Source of the DNA: an uncultured Kiritimatiellota bacterium
GTDB taxonomy: Bacteria; Verrucomicrobiota; Kiritimatiellia; RFP12; UBA1067
Assembly (NCBI GenBank): GCA_934635045.1
Contig: CAKTZA010000014.1
Coordinates: 1 to 60,684, forward strand
Length of the DNA: 60,684 bases
Direction of reading: 5' to 3'
Shown here: one piece after another, positions 1-7,482 of the stretch
Layout of the letters: each line of letters starts with the position of its first letter
Position numbering within the stretch: position 1 is the stretch's first letter
The notes under the pieces: generated by a model
Databases searched by the model: none
Told to the model about the DNA's origin: nothing
The model's input: the letters and a program-made list of their open reading frames with translations, nothing else
Made by a program: the position numbers and the translations under genes

Positions 1-73
1 GGGAAATCCGCACGTCCGGTTTGATGAGGGGGAAGTCGCATCGGCGAAGCCGAGGCGTGGGTCTCTACTCTAC
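1..73 (+). mobile_element. 3' end of a group II intron (domains V-VI, truncated by window edge)
   Basis: The first bases match the 3' half of a bacterial group II intron domain V: a GAAA tetraloop, then TCCGCACGTCCGGTTT. The 5' half of that hairpin, which would read CCGGATGCGG, lies outside the window. A second stem follows (CATCGGC, GAA loop, GCCGAGG), placed where domain VI should be. The stretch ends in CTCTACTCTAC, and group II introns end in AY, so the 3' splice site is probably after position 73 (68 is a less likely alternative). The intron-encoded reverse transcriptase, if present, would lie upstream. The identification rests on recognising the domain V consensus by eye. Confidence 0.75.
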
Positions 74-79
74 AGCGAG

Positions 80-1900
80 ATGACGCGAGAAGCGCAGGAG
101 AAGGGCGTGTCGGCGCTTGCGGCGCCGGGCGCGGCGGGCGGCGGATCCGCGCGAGGCGTTGCGGTCGCGGCCAGGCAGCGGCCCCGGAAATGCCTTTGCC
201 GCGGCCTGGCCGCAGCGGTCGCGGGCGTGGCGTGGGCGGCCGACTCGCTTGGCGTGTCGGCGGACATCGTCGTCTACGGAAGCTCCCCGGCGGCGATCGC
301 GGCGGCCGTCCAGGCCAAGCGCATGGGCAAGTCGTGCGTCATCGTCTCGCCCGAGACGCGCATCGGAGGCCTCACGACAGGCGGTCTCGGCCAGACGGAC
401 ATCGGCAACAAGGAGGCCTTTGGCGGCCTCGCGCTTGAGTTCTACCGGGACGTGGCCGCCTGGTATGCGGACGATGCGCACTGGACGCGCCAGCGGCGCG
501 GCGACTACCTGCCGGACGGCCAGTGCGCCGGCTCGCAGGGCGCGGACTCGATGTGGACATTCGAGCCGTCGGCGGCGCTGGCCATTCTCGAGGGCTGGGC
601 GCGGCGCGACGGCCTGGCGATCCATCGCGGACGGCGGCTGGACCGCGCGGAAGGCAAGGTGAGGGTCGCGGGCGCCGGCGGAGAGCGGCGGATCGTCTCC
701 TTCGTCACGGAGGACGGGACCGAATACGCCGGCCGGGCGTTCGTCGACGCGACCTACGAGGGCGACCTGATGGCGGCGGCCGGCGTGTCCTATTCGGTCG
801 GCCGCGAGGACAACGCGCGCTACGGCGAGTCGGTCAACGGCAGCGTGCCGTATGCGCGCGGCTCCCATCGTCATAACCTGGCGGCGGGCATCTCGGCCTA
901 TGTGGTGCCGGGGGACCGCGCCTCGGGGCTCCTGCCGGGGGTCGAGCCGCATGACCCGGACGCCCGGTCGGGCGCGGGCGACCGGCGCGTCCAGGCCTAC
1001 TGCTTCCGCATGTGCCTGACGGACGACCCCGCCAACCGGATCCCGTTTGCCCGTCCGCCGGACTACGACGAGCGACGCTACGAGCTCCTGTTCCGCCAGT
1101 TCGAGGCGCGGCCGGGGTTCTACGCGTTCGACCTCTCGTCGGAGGCGCACGACTGGCGCCTGCCCTGGATCAACTCGAAGATGCCCAACCGCAAAACGGA
1201 CACGAACAACCGCGACGGGTTCTCGACGGACTTCATCGGCGGCAGCTGGAGGTGGCCGGAGGCCTCCTACGCGGAGCGCGAGCGGATCCTGAAGGCGCAT
1301 CTCTCCTACCAGCGCGGCCTCATGTGGACGCTCGCGAACCATCCCCGCGTTCCCGAGACGGTGCGCGCGGCCGTGTCCCGCTGGGGGACGTGCCGCGACG
1401 AGTTCGCGGACGGGCTTGGCGACGGCTGGCAGGGGCAGCTCTACGTGCGCGAGGCGCGGCGGCTCGTCGGCGAGACGGTCATGACCGAGCATCACTGCCG
1501 CGGCGCGCGCAAGGCGTCCCGTCCGGTCGCGCTGGGGGCCTATGGCATGGACTCGCACCACTGCCGCCGCGTCGAGACGGAAGACGGGTGCGTGCGCAAC
1601 GAGGGCAACATGGAGGATCACGTCGGCCTTGACGGGAAGACGTTCAGGCCCTTCGGCATCGACTACGGCGCGCTCGTCCCGAAGAAGGGCGAATGCGCCA
1701 ACCTGCTCGTGCCGGTCTGCCTCTCGGCCTCGCATGCCGCGTTCGGGTCGATCCGCATGGAGCCCGTGTTCTTCGCGCTCGGGCAGGCGGCGGCCACGGC
1801 GGCCTCCCTGGCGCTCGACCGGGGCTGCGCCGTGCAGGACGTGGACTACGGGAATCTGAAGGCCCGGCTTCTGGCGGACGGCCAGCGCCTGGCGCTGTAA
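80..1900 (+). CDS. secreted FAD-dependent oxidoreductase (FAD_oxidored family)
   Basis: This 606-residue protein has an N-terminal dinucleotide-binding segment, ADIVVYGSSPAAIAAA, at about residues 60-75. It is followed by ETRIGGLTTGGLGQTDIGNK, typical of the FAD_oxidored (PF12831) flavoproteins that are abundant in PVC bacteria. The substrate is not known. A signal-peptide-like segment (basic RPRKCLCRG, then hydrophobic LAAAVAGVAWA) sits about 35 residues inside the reading frame. The first 30 residues are therefore probably not native. ATG at 80 is the only ATG upstream of the domain and lies 7 bases from the end of the group II intron. The true N-terminus may have been encoded upstream of the intron or may have been lost. 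A Tat-signal protein follows 59 bases downstream. Confidence 0.8.
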   Translation: MTREAQEKGVSALAAPGAAGGGSARGVAVAARQRPRKCLCRGLAAAVAGVAWAADSLGVSADIVVYGSSPAAIAAAVQAKRMGKSCVIVSPETRIGGLTTGGLGQTDIGNKEAFGGLALEFYRDVAAWYADDAHWTRQRRGDYLPDGQCAGSQGADSMWTFEPSAALAILEGWARRDGLAIHRGRRLDRAEGKVRVAGAGGERRIVSFVTEDGTEYAGRAFVDATYEGDLMAAAGVSYSVGREDNARYGESVNGSVPYARGSHRHNLAAGISAYVVPGDRASGLLPGVEPHDPDARSGAGDRRVQAYCFRMCLTDDPANRIPFARPPDYDERRYELLFRQFEARPGFYAFDLSSEAHDWRLPWINSKMPNRKTDTNNRDGFSTDFIGGSWRWPEASYAERERILKAHLSYQRGLMWTLANHPRVPETVRAAVSRWGTCRDEFADGLGDGWQGQLYVREARRLVGETVMTEHHCRGARKASRPVALGAYGMDSHHCRRVETEDGCVRNEGNMEDHVGLDGKTFRPFGIDYGALVPKKGECANLLVPVCLSASHAAFGSIRMEPVFFALGQAAATAASLALDRGCAVQDVDYGNLKARLLADGQRLAL

Positions 1901-1959
1901 GGGGCGCGCGATGGCGAGGGCCGGCGAGACGGCATCGACGGGTGAATAAGGAGGCACAC

Positions 1960-3204
1960 ATGGACAGGAGAGAGTTCATCGGCTCATCGGCGGCGTTTGC
2001 CGCGCTGGCGGGCCGTACGCTTGGGGCGGCGCCGAAACTGCCGCTGAAACCGACGGCGTTCCCGTACCGGCCCGGCGTGACGGGGCGCCACGACGTCTAC
2101 GCGACGTGGAACCCGGAGCCGGACGCCACGATGGACGCGCAATTCAAGATCCGGCACGCCAGGGGGTCGTGCGTCTACTCGCAATGCCAGCGCTACTGGT
2201 ACCCGAAGCACTTCCTCGGCACCTTCGACCTGGACGCGGACTCCGAGATCGCGCTGGAGGCGGGCTCGATCACGCGGGGCAAGCCCCTGCCGACCGAGAT
2301 CCTCCTCGAGCCGACGGCGAAGCGCGCGCTCTGGCACGTGGCCAGGGACGGCATCTACCCCGTGACGCTCAACGCGGGAGACTCGGTCTTCTTCCGCACG
2401 TTGCGCGGTCCCGGCCACACGGTCGGGCTCGTCTCGACGTTCGCCGAGGTCCTCACGCGCGACGAGAAGACGGGCGGCATCCTCACCTACCGCTGGGGCG
2501 CGGAGCTGACGGTCGACGGGAAGCCGCTCAGGATCGAGCGCGTCACGCCGTCGACGAAGGACAACTTCGCCCTGCCGTTCGAGCACGAGGGCATGGTGAT
2601 CTGGCTGGACGCCGTGCAGGACATCTTCGCGGACTGCGGGGGCTTCATGGTCGAGAAGGACTCCGGCCACGGCCTGACGTGCCGGCCGAAGCGGCAGGCG
2701 CGCCTCGTCCTGCGCGACGAGAGCCTGCCGTTCGCCCCCGAGGGACGGATCCTCCCGTGGTTCCCCGGCTCCGAGCGCCCGCACAACGTCGAGATCTGCT
2801 TCCAGGGGCGCAACACCTGGATGGGCACGTGGCAGAAGAACAGCGCGCACGGCGGGCTGGACATCAACATGCCGTCGGGGACGATCCTCACCTGTCCGAT
2901 CGACGTGGACGACAACATGCTCTACCACTCCATCCGCCAGGGGGACGACAACAACCGCTGGCTGGCGACGCGCCAGTGGAGCGGCCGCGAGACGTGGTGG
3001 ATCATCTCCAACCACCTGAACCGGCTGCTCGTGCCGGAACACGCCCCGGTCAAGGCCGGCACGCCCTACGCGGACGCCGCCGGCACGTGGGTCTGGGAAC
3101 ACGAGCACGTCCACTTCGACTTCCGCGTCTTCCGCTTCGAGGGCGGCAAGAGCGCGGAGGACTTCTGGCTCGACCCCTGGATCTTCATGCGGGCGGCGCG
3201 CTGA
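1960..3204 (+). CDS. conserved exported protein of unknown function, Tat-like signal
   Basis: This is a 414-residue protein. It begins MDRREFIGSSAAFAALAG, a twin-arginine-like export signal followed by an AxA-type cleavage region. The start at 1960 is set by AAGGAGG seven bases upstream, although the frame stays open further upstream. I recognise no family. The mature part is rich in Trp, Asp and His, with clusters such as WEHEHVHFDFRVF near the C-terminus that could bind metal or sugar. It follows the FAD oxidoreductase closely and is probably co-transcribed with it, so it may act on the same extracytoplasmic substrate. No gene follows for 472 bases, until the insertion sequence. Confidence 0.7.
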   Translation: MDRREFIGSSAAFAALAGRTLGAAPKLPLKPTAFPYRPGVTGRHDVYATWNPEPDATMDAQFKIRHARGSCVYSQCQRYWYPKHFLGTFDLDADSEIALEAGSITRGKPLPTEILLEPTAKRALWHVARDGIYPVTLNAGDSVFFRTLRGPGHTVGLVSTFAEVLTRDEKTGGILTYRWGAELTVDGKPLRIERVTPSTKDNFALPFEHEGMVIWLDAVQDIFADCGGFMVEKDSGHGLTCRPKRQARLVLRDESLPFAPEGRILPWFPGSERPHNVEICFQGRNTWMGTWQKNSAHGGLDINMPSGTILTCPIDVDDNMLYHSIRQGDDNNRWLATRQWSGRETWWIISNHLNRLLVPEHAPVKAGTPYADAAGTWVWEHEHVHFDFRVFRFEGGKSAEDFWLDPWIFMRAAR

Positions 3205-3264
3205 AGGGCGCGCGGCCGGCCGATGGCGGGCGACGCCTGACGGCTACCGCAGGAATCGCGGATC

Positions 3265-3377
3265 GTGGGGACAGGCCCCACATGGGATCGTGGGGACATG
3301 CCCCACCGTTGTTTGTGGGGACTGTTTGTGGGGACAGACCCCCGTCTGCGTGGGCATTCGCAGGGGCCTGTCCCCAC
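3265..3377 (+). repeat. cluster of REP-like GTGGGGACAGGCCCC hairpins
   Basis: Four direct copies of a unit beginning GTGGGGACA start at 3265, 3289, 3315 and 3328. An inverted copy, GGGGCCTGTCCCCAC, ends at 3377. A full unit, GTGGGG-ACAGG-CCCCAC, is itself a hairpin. The last direct copy and the inverted copy also form a larger imperfect stem (3328-3377). Another copy lies at about 53994, beyond the glycan locus. The pattern resembles the palindromes mobilised by REP-associated tyrosine transposases, but none is encoded here. From 3378 to the insertion sequence at 3581 I see no gene or clear signal; small open frames there on both strands lack support. Confidence 0.75.
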
Positions 3378-3676
3378 CTGTGTGCGTCTGAAACGCGAAA
3401 ATCTCGTCGTTTTCGTGCAGATAACGAGAAATGAGAATTATGTGCGGAAAATCTACGTGGTCATGGCGACCGTCAGTCCGGCGGCGAACGGAGCCGTCCA
3501 GAAGGGGAATGCGGACAGGCCCTTTCTCGATTCCGTGTGGGCAATGGTTCGGGGACGCGAATGCAAAAAATATGATATAACCCGAGTTTGCCACTTCATT
3601 TTTTGAAAAGCGCGGTTTGAGCCAATGTTCACGCGGGTCGCGTGAAAAATCCGCCATAATTTTTAGCACCTACATT

Positions 3677-5524
3677 TCAGAACGCCTTGACGCCTGACTT
3701 GAGCGCCGCCAGACCTCCTTTCGTGTATATCCTGTCCGCGTTGTCGATGCCGAAGGCCGAGAGGATGCGGCAGATGTCCTCGCCTGACGCGTTCTGCATC
3801 ATGTAGCACTCCTGCGGCAGCTCGCAGACCTGCCAGTCGCGCAGCGCGGCGGACAGGCGCGCGCCGGACATGCCGTACGACCACTTCAGGTCTCCGCCGT
3901 CGTCCCTTTTCGTCTCCGCCGACGCGACCTTCCGCTGGATGAGGCGCATCATCGTGAGCGCGATGAAGCAGACCAGGAGGTGGGCGTGGATGTGCTCCGG
4001 GGTGTTGACGAACACCGGACGGGCCTCAAGCGTCCCCTTCATCTCGCGGAACTGGTCCTCGATCTGCGTCAGGCCGTGGTACTTCTCGATGACCTCCCTG
4101 TCGTCCATCTCCAGCTCCGACGTCGCGATCTGGTAGTGGCCCATCAGCTCGTTGAACTCGTTGAGCTTGTCGTCGTCGATCATGGCGATGAGCTTCGTCC
4201 CGTCCAGCACCTCGCCGTTCCTGCCGTTCACGACGTCCTTCCTCAGGAACCGCCTGAGGCTCCTCGACTGCGCCGCCGTGACCCTGAACCCCGCCGGGTT
4301 GGCCCTGAGCCGCTCGACGAAGTCCAGGAACTTCCCGTGCTCGAACACGTCGCGGTCGTAGAAGGCCTTGCTCCAGTACACGACGACCTTCTCCTTTATC
4401 CTGCGCCTCTTCCCGTCCTCGTCGTACACCGTCCGCTCCACGACCCGCGACTTGTGGCGGAACCTGTCGCTCACGACGTTGTACCCGTCTGGCGAGACCG
4501 CCCACCTGCGCTCCGCGGCCGTGCTCTTCCGCAGGCTCTTCGAGACGATGTAGCCGTTGCCCGCGTCCGTGACGTGGCACATGTTCGTGCCGGAGTACAT
4601 GCCCCTGTCCGCGACGAGTATGAACCGGTCGAGCCCGAACGTGTCCACGGTCTCCTTCATGGCGGGCCTCAGCGTGTGGTGGTCCAGCGTGTTGCCGGGG
4701 AACATCCCGAACGATATCGGGATGCCGTTGTCGTCCATGAACAGCCCTATCTGAACGATTGGCTGCTTCCTGTTCTCCTTGCTGACGCCGAACTTGCGCA
4801 AGCCGACCACGGTTTCTGCCGACCTGTTCCCGCCCTTGTCGGACACCTCCGCCTCGATGTCCGGATCCGCGTCCGGAATCTCGAAGAAGAAGTTCGTCAC
4901 GTCGTAGAACACGGTGGACGGGTTGCGCCCGACGCCGCGCTTTATGCACGTGTTCATCCGGCGGAGGATCTTCCCGGCGTTCTCGTCCAGCACGGTCAGC
5001 GCGTCGTACACGTTGTCGCCGTTCTCGCTCGCGACGAGCCTCTCGTAGTATTTTTCGTTCTGGTCCATCGTCGCGCACTTCGACGCGGGCTCGAGGATCC
5101 TGCCGTACACGAGAAGCCGAACGATCCCCTGGAGGTCGTACCGTATCTTGGAGGCGTGCTTGACGCTCGCGAGGAGCTGGCCGAGGCCGAGGGCGGAGAA
5201 CACCGGGTCGAGGATGCACGCCGCGAGCCGCTTCGGCTCGCCCCTGCACTTCGGGTCGCCCGCCTTGAATCTGATGACCCACTCCTCCTTCGGCGCGTCG
5301 TTGACGTAGGGCTTTAGCGCGTCTATCAGCGGCCTGCCCTCGCGGAACGACTGGCGCAGCCGGTTCAGGAAGTCGGGCTTCCCGTCGTCGTGGCGCGACA
5401 GGGGGCCGAGGCCCAGCACGAGCCTCTTGCCCGATATGGGCTTGCCGTTGCGCGACAGGCGTCTCTTCGATTCGACGAGCCGGAGGTACGGCCTCTGGCA
5501 GACGGTGAACTTCTCGATGTGCAT
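3677..5524 (-). CDS. IS1634 family DDE transposase
   Basis: This is a 615-residue transposase of the IS4/IS1634 group. DDE-type residues are recognisable: Asp in VFYDVTNFFFEIPD (about residue 207), Asp in ILVADRGMYSG (about 308) and Glu in TQIEDQFREMKGTLEARP (about 470). The last motif, followed by HAHLLVCFIAL, is typical of the family. Start at 5524 is chosen because AAGGAG lies a proper distance upstream and the MHIEKF start is usual. An in-frame ATG eight codons earlier overlaps the ribosome binding site. The frame is intact, and it has its own strong promoter, so the element may still be active. Confidence 0.92.
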   Translation of the reverse strand: MHIEKFTVCQRPYLRLVESKRRLSRNGKPISGKRLVLGLGPLSRHDDGKPDFLNRLRQSFREGRPLIDALKPYVNDAPKEEWVIRFKAGDPKCRGEPKRLAACILDPVFSALGLGQLLASVKHASKIRYDLQGIVRLLVYGRILEPASKCATMDQNEKYYERLVASENGDNVYDALTVLDENAGKILRRMNTCIKRGVGRNPSTVFYDVTNFFFEIPDADPDIEAEVSDKGGNRSAETVVGLRKFGVSKENRKQPIVQIGLFMDDNGIPISFGMFPGNTLDHHTLRPAMKETVDTFGLDRFILVADRGMYSGTNMCHVTDAGNGYIVSKSLRKSTAAERRWAVSPDGYNVVSDRFRHKSRVVERTVYDEDGKRRRIKEKVVVYWSKAFYDRDVFEHGKFLDFVERLRANPAGFRVTAAQSRSLRRFLRKDVVNGRNGEVLDGTKLIAMIDDDKLNEFNELMGHYQIATSELEMDDREVIEKYHGLTQIEDQFREMKGTLEARPVFVNTPEHIHAHLLVCFIALTMMRLIQRKVASAETKRDDGGDLKWSYGMSGARLSAALRDWQVCELPQECYMMQNASGEDICRILSAFGIDNADRIYTKGGLAALKSGVKAF

Positions 5525-5558
5525 GGCTTTCTCCTTGCAAGGTTGCAATCACATGAGA

Positions 5559-5587
5559 ATTATACCATATCGGCGGCGATTCTGCAA
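5559..5587 (-). promoter_or_regulatory. transposase promoter
   Basis: On the minus strand TTGCAG (5582-5587) and TATAAT (5559-5564) are separated by 17 bases. TGG directly before the -10 box gives an extended -10. The predicted transcript starts about 30 bases ahead of the transposase start codon. Confidence 0.7.
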
Positions 5588-5687
5588 GGGGGAGTGTTGA
5601 TTTCATTGAAGATTTTTATCGGATGCCACGCCGAACGCTACAGACGAAGTGGCAAAGTCGGGCCGTGCGGTTCTTGTGCCATGCGTA

Positions 5688-5717
5688 TTGCCTTTGAAAG
5701 AGCAGTTGTGGTATAAT
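5688..5717 (+). promoter_or_regulatory. hipBA promoter
   Basis: TTGCCT at 5688-5693 and TATAAT at 5712-5717 are 18 bases apart, with TGG before the -10 box. The hipB start codon is 31 bases downstream. HipB proteins usually repress their own promoter, but I could not pick out a clear pair of operator palindromes here. Confidence 0.65.
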
Positions 5718-5748
5718 ATAGACGTTTTCTGCTTTTTTAAAGACCGTT

Positions 5749-6051
5749 ATGATTTATCAAACGCGAGATGAGATGTTGGCGACGTTGGGTGCGAGCATAC
5801 GCGCGGCGCGGCTTGCGGCGAACCTGTCGCTTGAGACGACGGCGGCACGCAGCGGCATTTCATTGACGGCGCTTCGGAATCTGGAAAGCGGCAGGAACGC
5901 CTCGACCGTCACCTTGCTGGAGGTCTGCCGGACGTTGCGGCGAACAGACTGGATCGTCGGCATTGCGCCGCCGGAGCTGGACGATTCGCTGTTTGACCGT
6001 CCCGAACGCAGGAAACGGCTGCGCGCCACGCCGCGACGGAGGACGGCATGA
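5749..6051 (+). CDS. hipB: HipB-like antitoxin, XRE-family HTH
   Basis: This is a 100-residue protein with a helix-turn-helix of the XRE/Cro type at about residues 12-66 (IRAARLAANLSLETTAARSG, then SLTALRNLESGRN). The basic tail ends RRKRLRATPRRRTA. Known HipB proteins bind DNA and neutralise the HipA kinase. Its stop codon overlaps the hipA start (ATGA), as is normal for antitoxin-toxin pairs. The gene has its own promoter just outside the insertion sequence. Confidence 0.85.
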   Translation: MIYQTRDEMLATLGASIRAARLAANLSLETTAARSGISLTALRNLESGRNASTVTLLEVCRTLRRTDWIVGIAPPELDDSLFDRPERRKRLRATPRRRTA

Positions 6052-7256
6052 CGGTTTTCCGGCATGTGTCGCGCATCAACGTCTCCCTGTGGGGGCGGCG
6101 CGTGGGAACGCTTGTGCCCGCGCCGCAACGCGGCGCTTTTGCATTTCGGTACGAAAGGTCATTCCTTTCTTCGGGCATCGAGATTGCGCCGCTGATGATG
6201 CCGCTCAGGGCCGAGCCCTACGTCTTTGCGGATCTGCCGCGTGCGGCGTATGACGGGCTGCCGCCGATTTTCGCCGATTCGCTGCCGGATACGTTTGGAA
6301 CGGGGCTTGTGGATCATTGGCTTCAGGTTCATGGGCTTGCCCGTGACGAGATTACGCCTTTGGATCGACTGGCCTATCTCGGCCGGCGGACGATGGGGGC
6401 GCTGACTTACGAGCCGGATCGAGGTCCGGGTGGGCGTCCGACGGCGATTGACATGCGCAACCTGGTCGAGTCCGCGTGGCGCGTGCTGAACGGCGAGCTG
6501 GCTTCGGCGACGGGTGAGGACGCCCTGCGGGAAATCATTCGTCTGGGCTCGTCGGCCGGTGGTGCGCAGGCGAAGGCCGTCATCGGGTGGAATCGCCGGA
6601 CGAACGCCTTTCTGATCGGCGACCGGGACTTGCCCGAAGGGTTTGAGCATTGGATCGTCAAGTTTACGCCGCCCGAATATCCGTGGCGAGGTGAAGCGGA
6701 ATATGCGCTGTATCGAAAGGCTCGAACCGCCGGAATCGACATGAGCGAGTCTTGCCTGTACGAGCTGGACGGTCTCCGGCATTTCATGACGAGGCGATTC
6801 GACCGCGCGGACAGGGAGCGGTTTCACGTGGCGACGCTTTCGGCGTTGGCGCACCTGCCGCCGGAAACGCCGCCGGCGCATCGCCGGTACGAGCAGCTCT
6901 TGGCGACGGCGGATGAGCTTGGGCTGGGCTATGAGGCGCGCGAACAGCTCTTTCGTCGAATGGCTTTCAACGTGCTTGCGGGCGAATGCGACGACCATCC
7001 GAAGAATTTCGCGTTTCGGCTGAAGCAGGGCGGCGCGTGGGAGCTTGCGCCGGCCTACGACTTGACGGGCGGCGATTTTCCGAGCGCCGATCCGTGGCGC
7101 GCGCATGTGGGCGTGCATCAGCTTTCGGTGAACGGTCGGCGGCGGGACGTCACAGAGGACGACCTGCTCGCCGTCGCTGACCGCTTCGGCATCGGCACGG
7201 CCCGCCGCGTCCTCGCCGAGGTTCGCGCGGCGTTGGCAGAGAAGACAAGTTCCTAA
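6048..7256 (+). CDS. hipA: HipA-like serine/threonine kinase toxin
   Basis: This is a 402-residue HipA-family kinase. The nucleotide-binding loop GSSAGGAQAKAVIG lies at about residues 164-177. The catalytic loop is CDDHPKNFAF (Asp315, Asp316, Lys319, Asn320). The metal-binding segment LAPAYDLT follows. In E. coli, HipA phosphorylates glutamyl-tRNA synthetase and induces dormancy; the target here is unknown. The protein is somewhat shorter than E. coli HipA (440 residues) but all kinase motifs are present, so it looks intact. It is translationally coupled to hipB. The pair may stabilise the neighbouring accessory region. Confidence 0.88.
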   Translation: MTVFRHVSRINVSLWGRRVGTLVPAPQRGAFAFRYERSFLSSGIEIAPLMMPLRAEPYVFADLPRAAYDGLPPIFADSLPDTFGTGLVDHWLQVHGLARDEITPLDRLAYLGRRTMGALTYEPDRGPGGRPTAIDMRNLVESAWRVLNGELASATGEDALREIIRLGSSAGGAQAKAVIGWNRRTNAFLIGDRDLPEGFEHWIVKFTPPEYPWRGEAEYALYRKARTAGIDMSESCLYELDGLRHFMTRRFDRADRERFHVATLSALAHLPPETPPAHRRYEQLLATADELGLGYEAREQLFRRMAFNVLAGECDDHPKNFAFRLKQGGAWELAPAYDLTGGDFPSADPWRAHVGVHQLSVNGRRRDVTEDDLLAVADRFGIGTARRVLAEVRAALAEKTSS

Positions 7257-7326
7257 ACCACGGTGTTCGTCCGCTCTTGGAAGCCTTGAGAGTCAGACGT
7301 GAATGATACCACACCCGGAGGGGCTG

Positions 7327-7365
7327 CCCCCAACTGAAAAGCTACAGTCGCGCTGTAAACTGGGG
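7327..7365. repeat. inverted repeat between hipA and block A
   Basis: CCCCA (7328-7332) pairs with TGGGG (7361-7365). Inside it, TACAG (7343-7347) pairs with CTGTA (7353-7357) around the loop TCGCG. No T-run follows directly, so this is not a standard terminator. It may be a REP relative or a weak transcription end for hipBA. The rest of 7257-7405 shows nothing else. Confidence 0.4.
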
Positions 7366-7405
7366 TCAAGGGGGCGATGGCGTGGAAAGCTTGCCTCTGT
7401 CATTT

Positions 7406-7451
7406 TTTTTGCGCAAATGGATAAATTTTGGGGAGGGTAATATGATAGACT
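7406..7451 (+). promoter_or_regulatory. block A promoter with shared 21-base operator element
   Basis: TTTTTGCGCAAATGGATAAA at 7406-7425, plus the following T, is identical to the sequence at 36491-36511 ahead of block B. TTTGCGCAAA is a perfect 10-base palindrome. A -10 box TATGAT lies at 7441-7446, with no good -35 at the proper distance (TGGATA instead). This fits an activator-dependent promoter with the element overlapping the -35 region. The likely activator is the XylR-like protein encoded between the two blocks. Confidence 0.7.
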
Positions 7452-7482
7452 ATTGCCATCTTTCACGAATAACGAGGTGGCC

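Larger units (their letters stand above)
3581..5662 (-). mobile_element. IS1634-like insertion sequence
   Basis: One transposase gene is bounded by imperfect 19-base terminal inverted repeats. The left end at 3581-3599 reads CCCGAGTTTGCCACTTCAT. The right end at 5644-5662, read as reverse complement, is CCCGACTTTGCCACTTCGT. They match at 17 of 19 positions. The element is about 2.08 kb, a usual size for the family. I see no target-site duplication (TATAA on the left, CCGTG on the right). Either the ends are a few bases off or the element has been rearranged. It sits between the Tat-signal protein and hipBA, and its right end is 26 bases from the hip promoter. Confidence 0.8.

Noticed and set aside
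3244..3669. 141-codon minus-strand frame before the insertion sequence
   Set aside because: It runs across the REP cluster and the left inverted repeat of the insertion sequence, has no ribosome binding site and resembles no family.
7403..7410. Run of eight T as a rho-independent terminator of hipBA
   Set aside because: The nearest hairpin ends about 38 bases earlier, and the last five T belong to the conserved block A operator element.
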